DNA of 5,348 nt from an uncultured Clostridia bacterium (GTDB taxonomy: Bacteria > Bacillota > Clostridia > TANB77 > CAG-508): NCBI GenBank assembly GCA_934155165.1, contig CAKPGS010000046.1, forward strand, positions 1-5,348, given 5' to 3'. Under the pieces are notes generated by a model. The model was given only the letters and a program-made list of their open reading frames with translations. It was not told the DNA's origin and ran no database searches. Of this stretch, positions 5,276 through 5,348 are shown piece after piece. The translations under genes and the position numbers were made by a program. How positions within the stretch are numbered: the first letter of the stretch is position 1; every line of letters starts with the position of its first letter.

Positions 5276-5348
5276 GGTGGATGTAGCGTAGTTGGTTAAC
5301 GCGCCAGTTTGTGGCACTGGAGACCGTGGGTTCGAGTCCCATCTTCCA
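5276..5348 (+). tRNA. tRNA-His (GTG anticodon), 3' end cut by the window
   Basis: The cloverleaf is clear: acceptor 5' strand with the histidine-specific extra G-1 (5276) followed by GTGGATG; D-arm GCGT/ACGC (5286-5289 with 5299-5302); anticodon stem CCAGT/ACTGG around loop TTGTGGC, anticodon GTG at 5311-5313; 5-base variable loop; T-arm GTGGG/CCCAT with loop TTCGAGT. The window ends at base 71 of the tRNA, so bases 72-73 and the CCA, encoded or added, are not seen. In the acceptor stem base 6 (T, 5282) faces base 67 (T, 5344), a U-U mismatch; the other visible pairs are good. Anticodon and G-1 make the identity certain. Confidence 0.95.

Noticed and set aside
1..5348. CRISPR array, insertion sequence or prophage parts
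   Set aside because: No regularly spaced repeats, transposase motifs, terminal inverted repeats or phage genes were seen on either strand.

Overview
The window is AT-rich DNA, apparently from a low-GC Gram-positive bacterium of the Clostridia/Bacillota type. The signs are strong purine-rich Shine-Dalgarno sites (AGGAGG), textbook TTGANA-N17-TATAAT promoters, A/T-ending codons and the style of the proteins. I cannot name a species from sequence alone.

All protein genes lie on the minus strand. Only a tRNA-His at the right edge is on the plus strand. Reading the minus strand from right to left: (1) a strong promoter (5146-5174) starts a leader of about 180 nt that looks like a yybP-ykoY (Mn2+-sensing) riboswitch fused to an intrinsic terminator (5016-5137); (2) a complete 906-residue P2-type Ca2+/Mn2+-transporting ATPase (2237-4957); (3) a terminator-like hairpin (2204-2232); (4) a 212-residue HAD-superfamily hydrolase (1555-2193); (5) a toxin-antitoxin locus with its own promoter/operator, an intact RelB/DinJ-type antitoxin (1214-1483) and a YafQ-type toxin broken by two separate lesions (941-1214); (6) trmB, the tRNA m7G46 methyltransferase, with its own promoter (164-820), followed by a terminator hairpin. 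The leftmost 88 bases hold no gene I can assign. The tRNA-His gene (5276 onward) is cut by the right edge and is divergent from the ATPase, with its own promoter.

The most interesting element is the ATPase leader. The right strand of its closing helix (CTTATCT) is also part of the left arm of a perfect 15-bp terminator stem followed by U6, so the two folds exclude each other. Ligand binding would be expected to stabilise the closing helix, block the terminator and switch the ATPase on. This fits the known use of yybP-ykoY elements to turn on metal exporters under Mn2+ excess. The second notable point is an orphaned antitoxin: its toxin partner keeps all recognisable catalytic residues but carries a nonsense codon at position 9 and a +1 frameshift in an A9 run.
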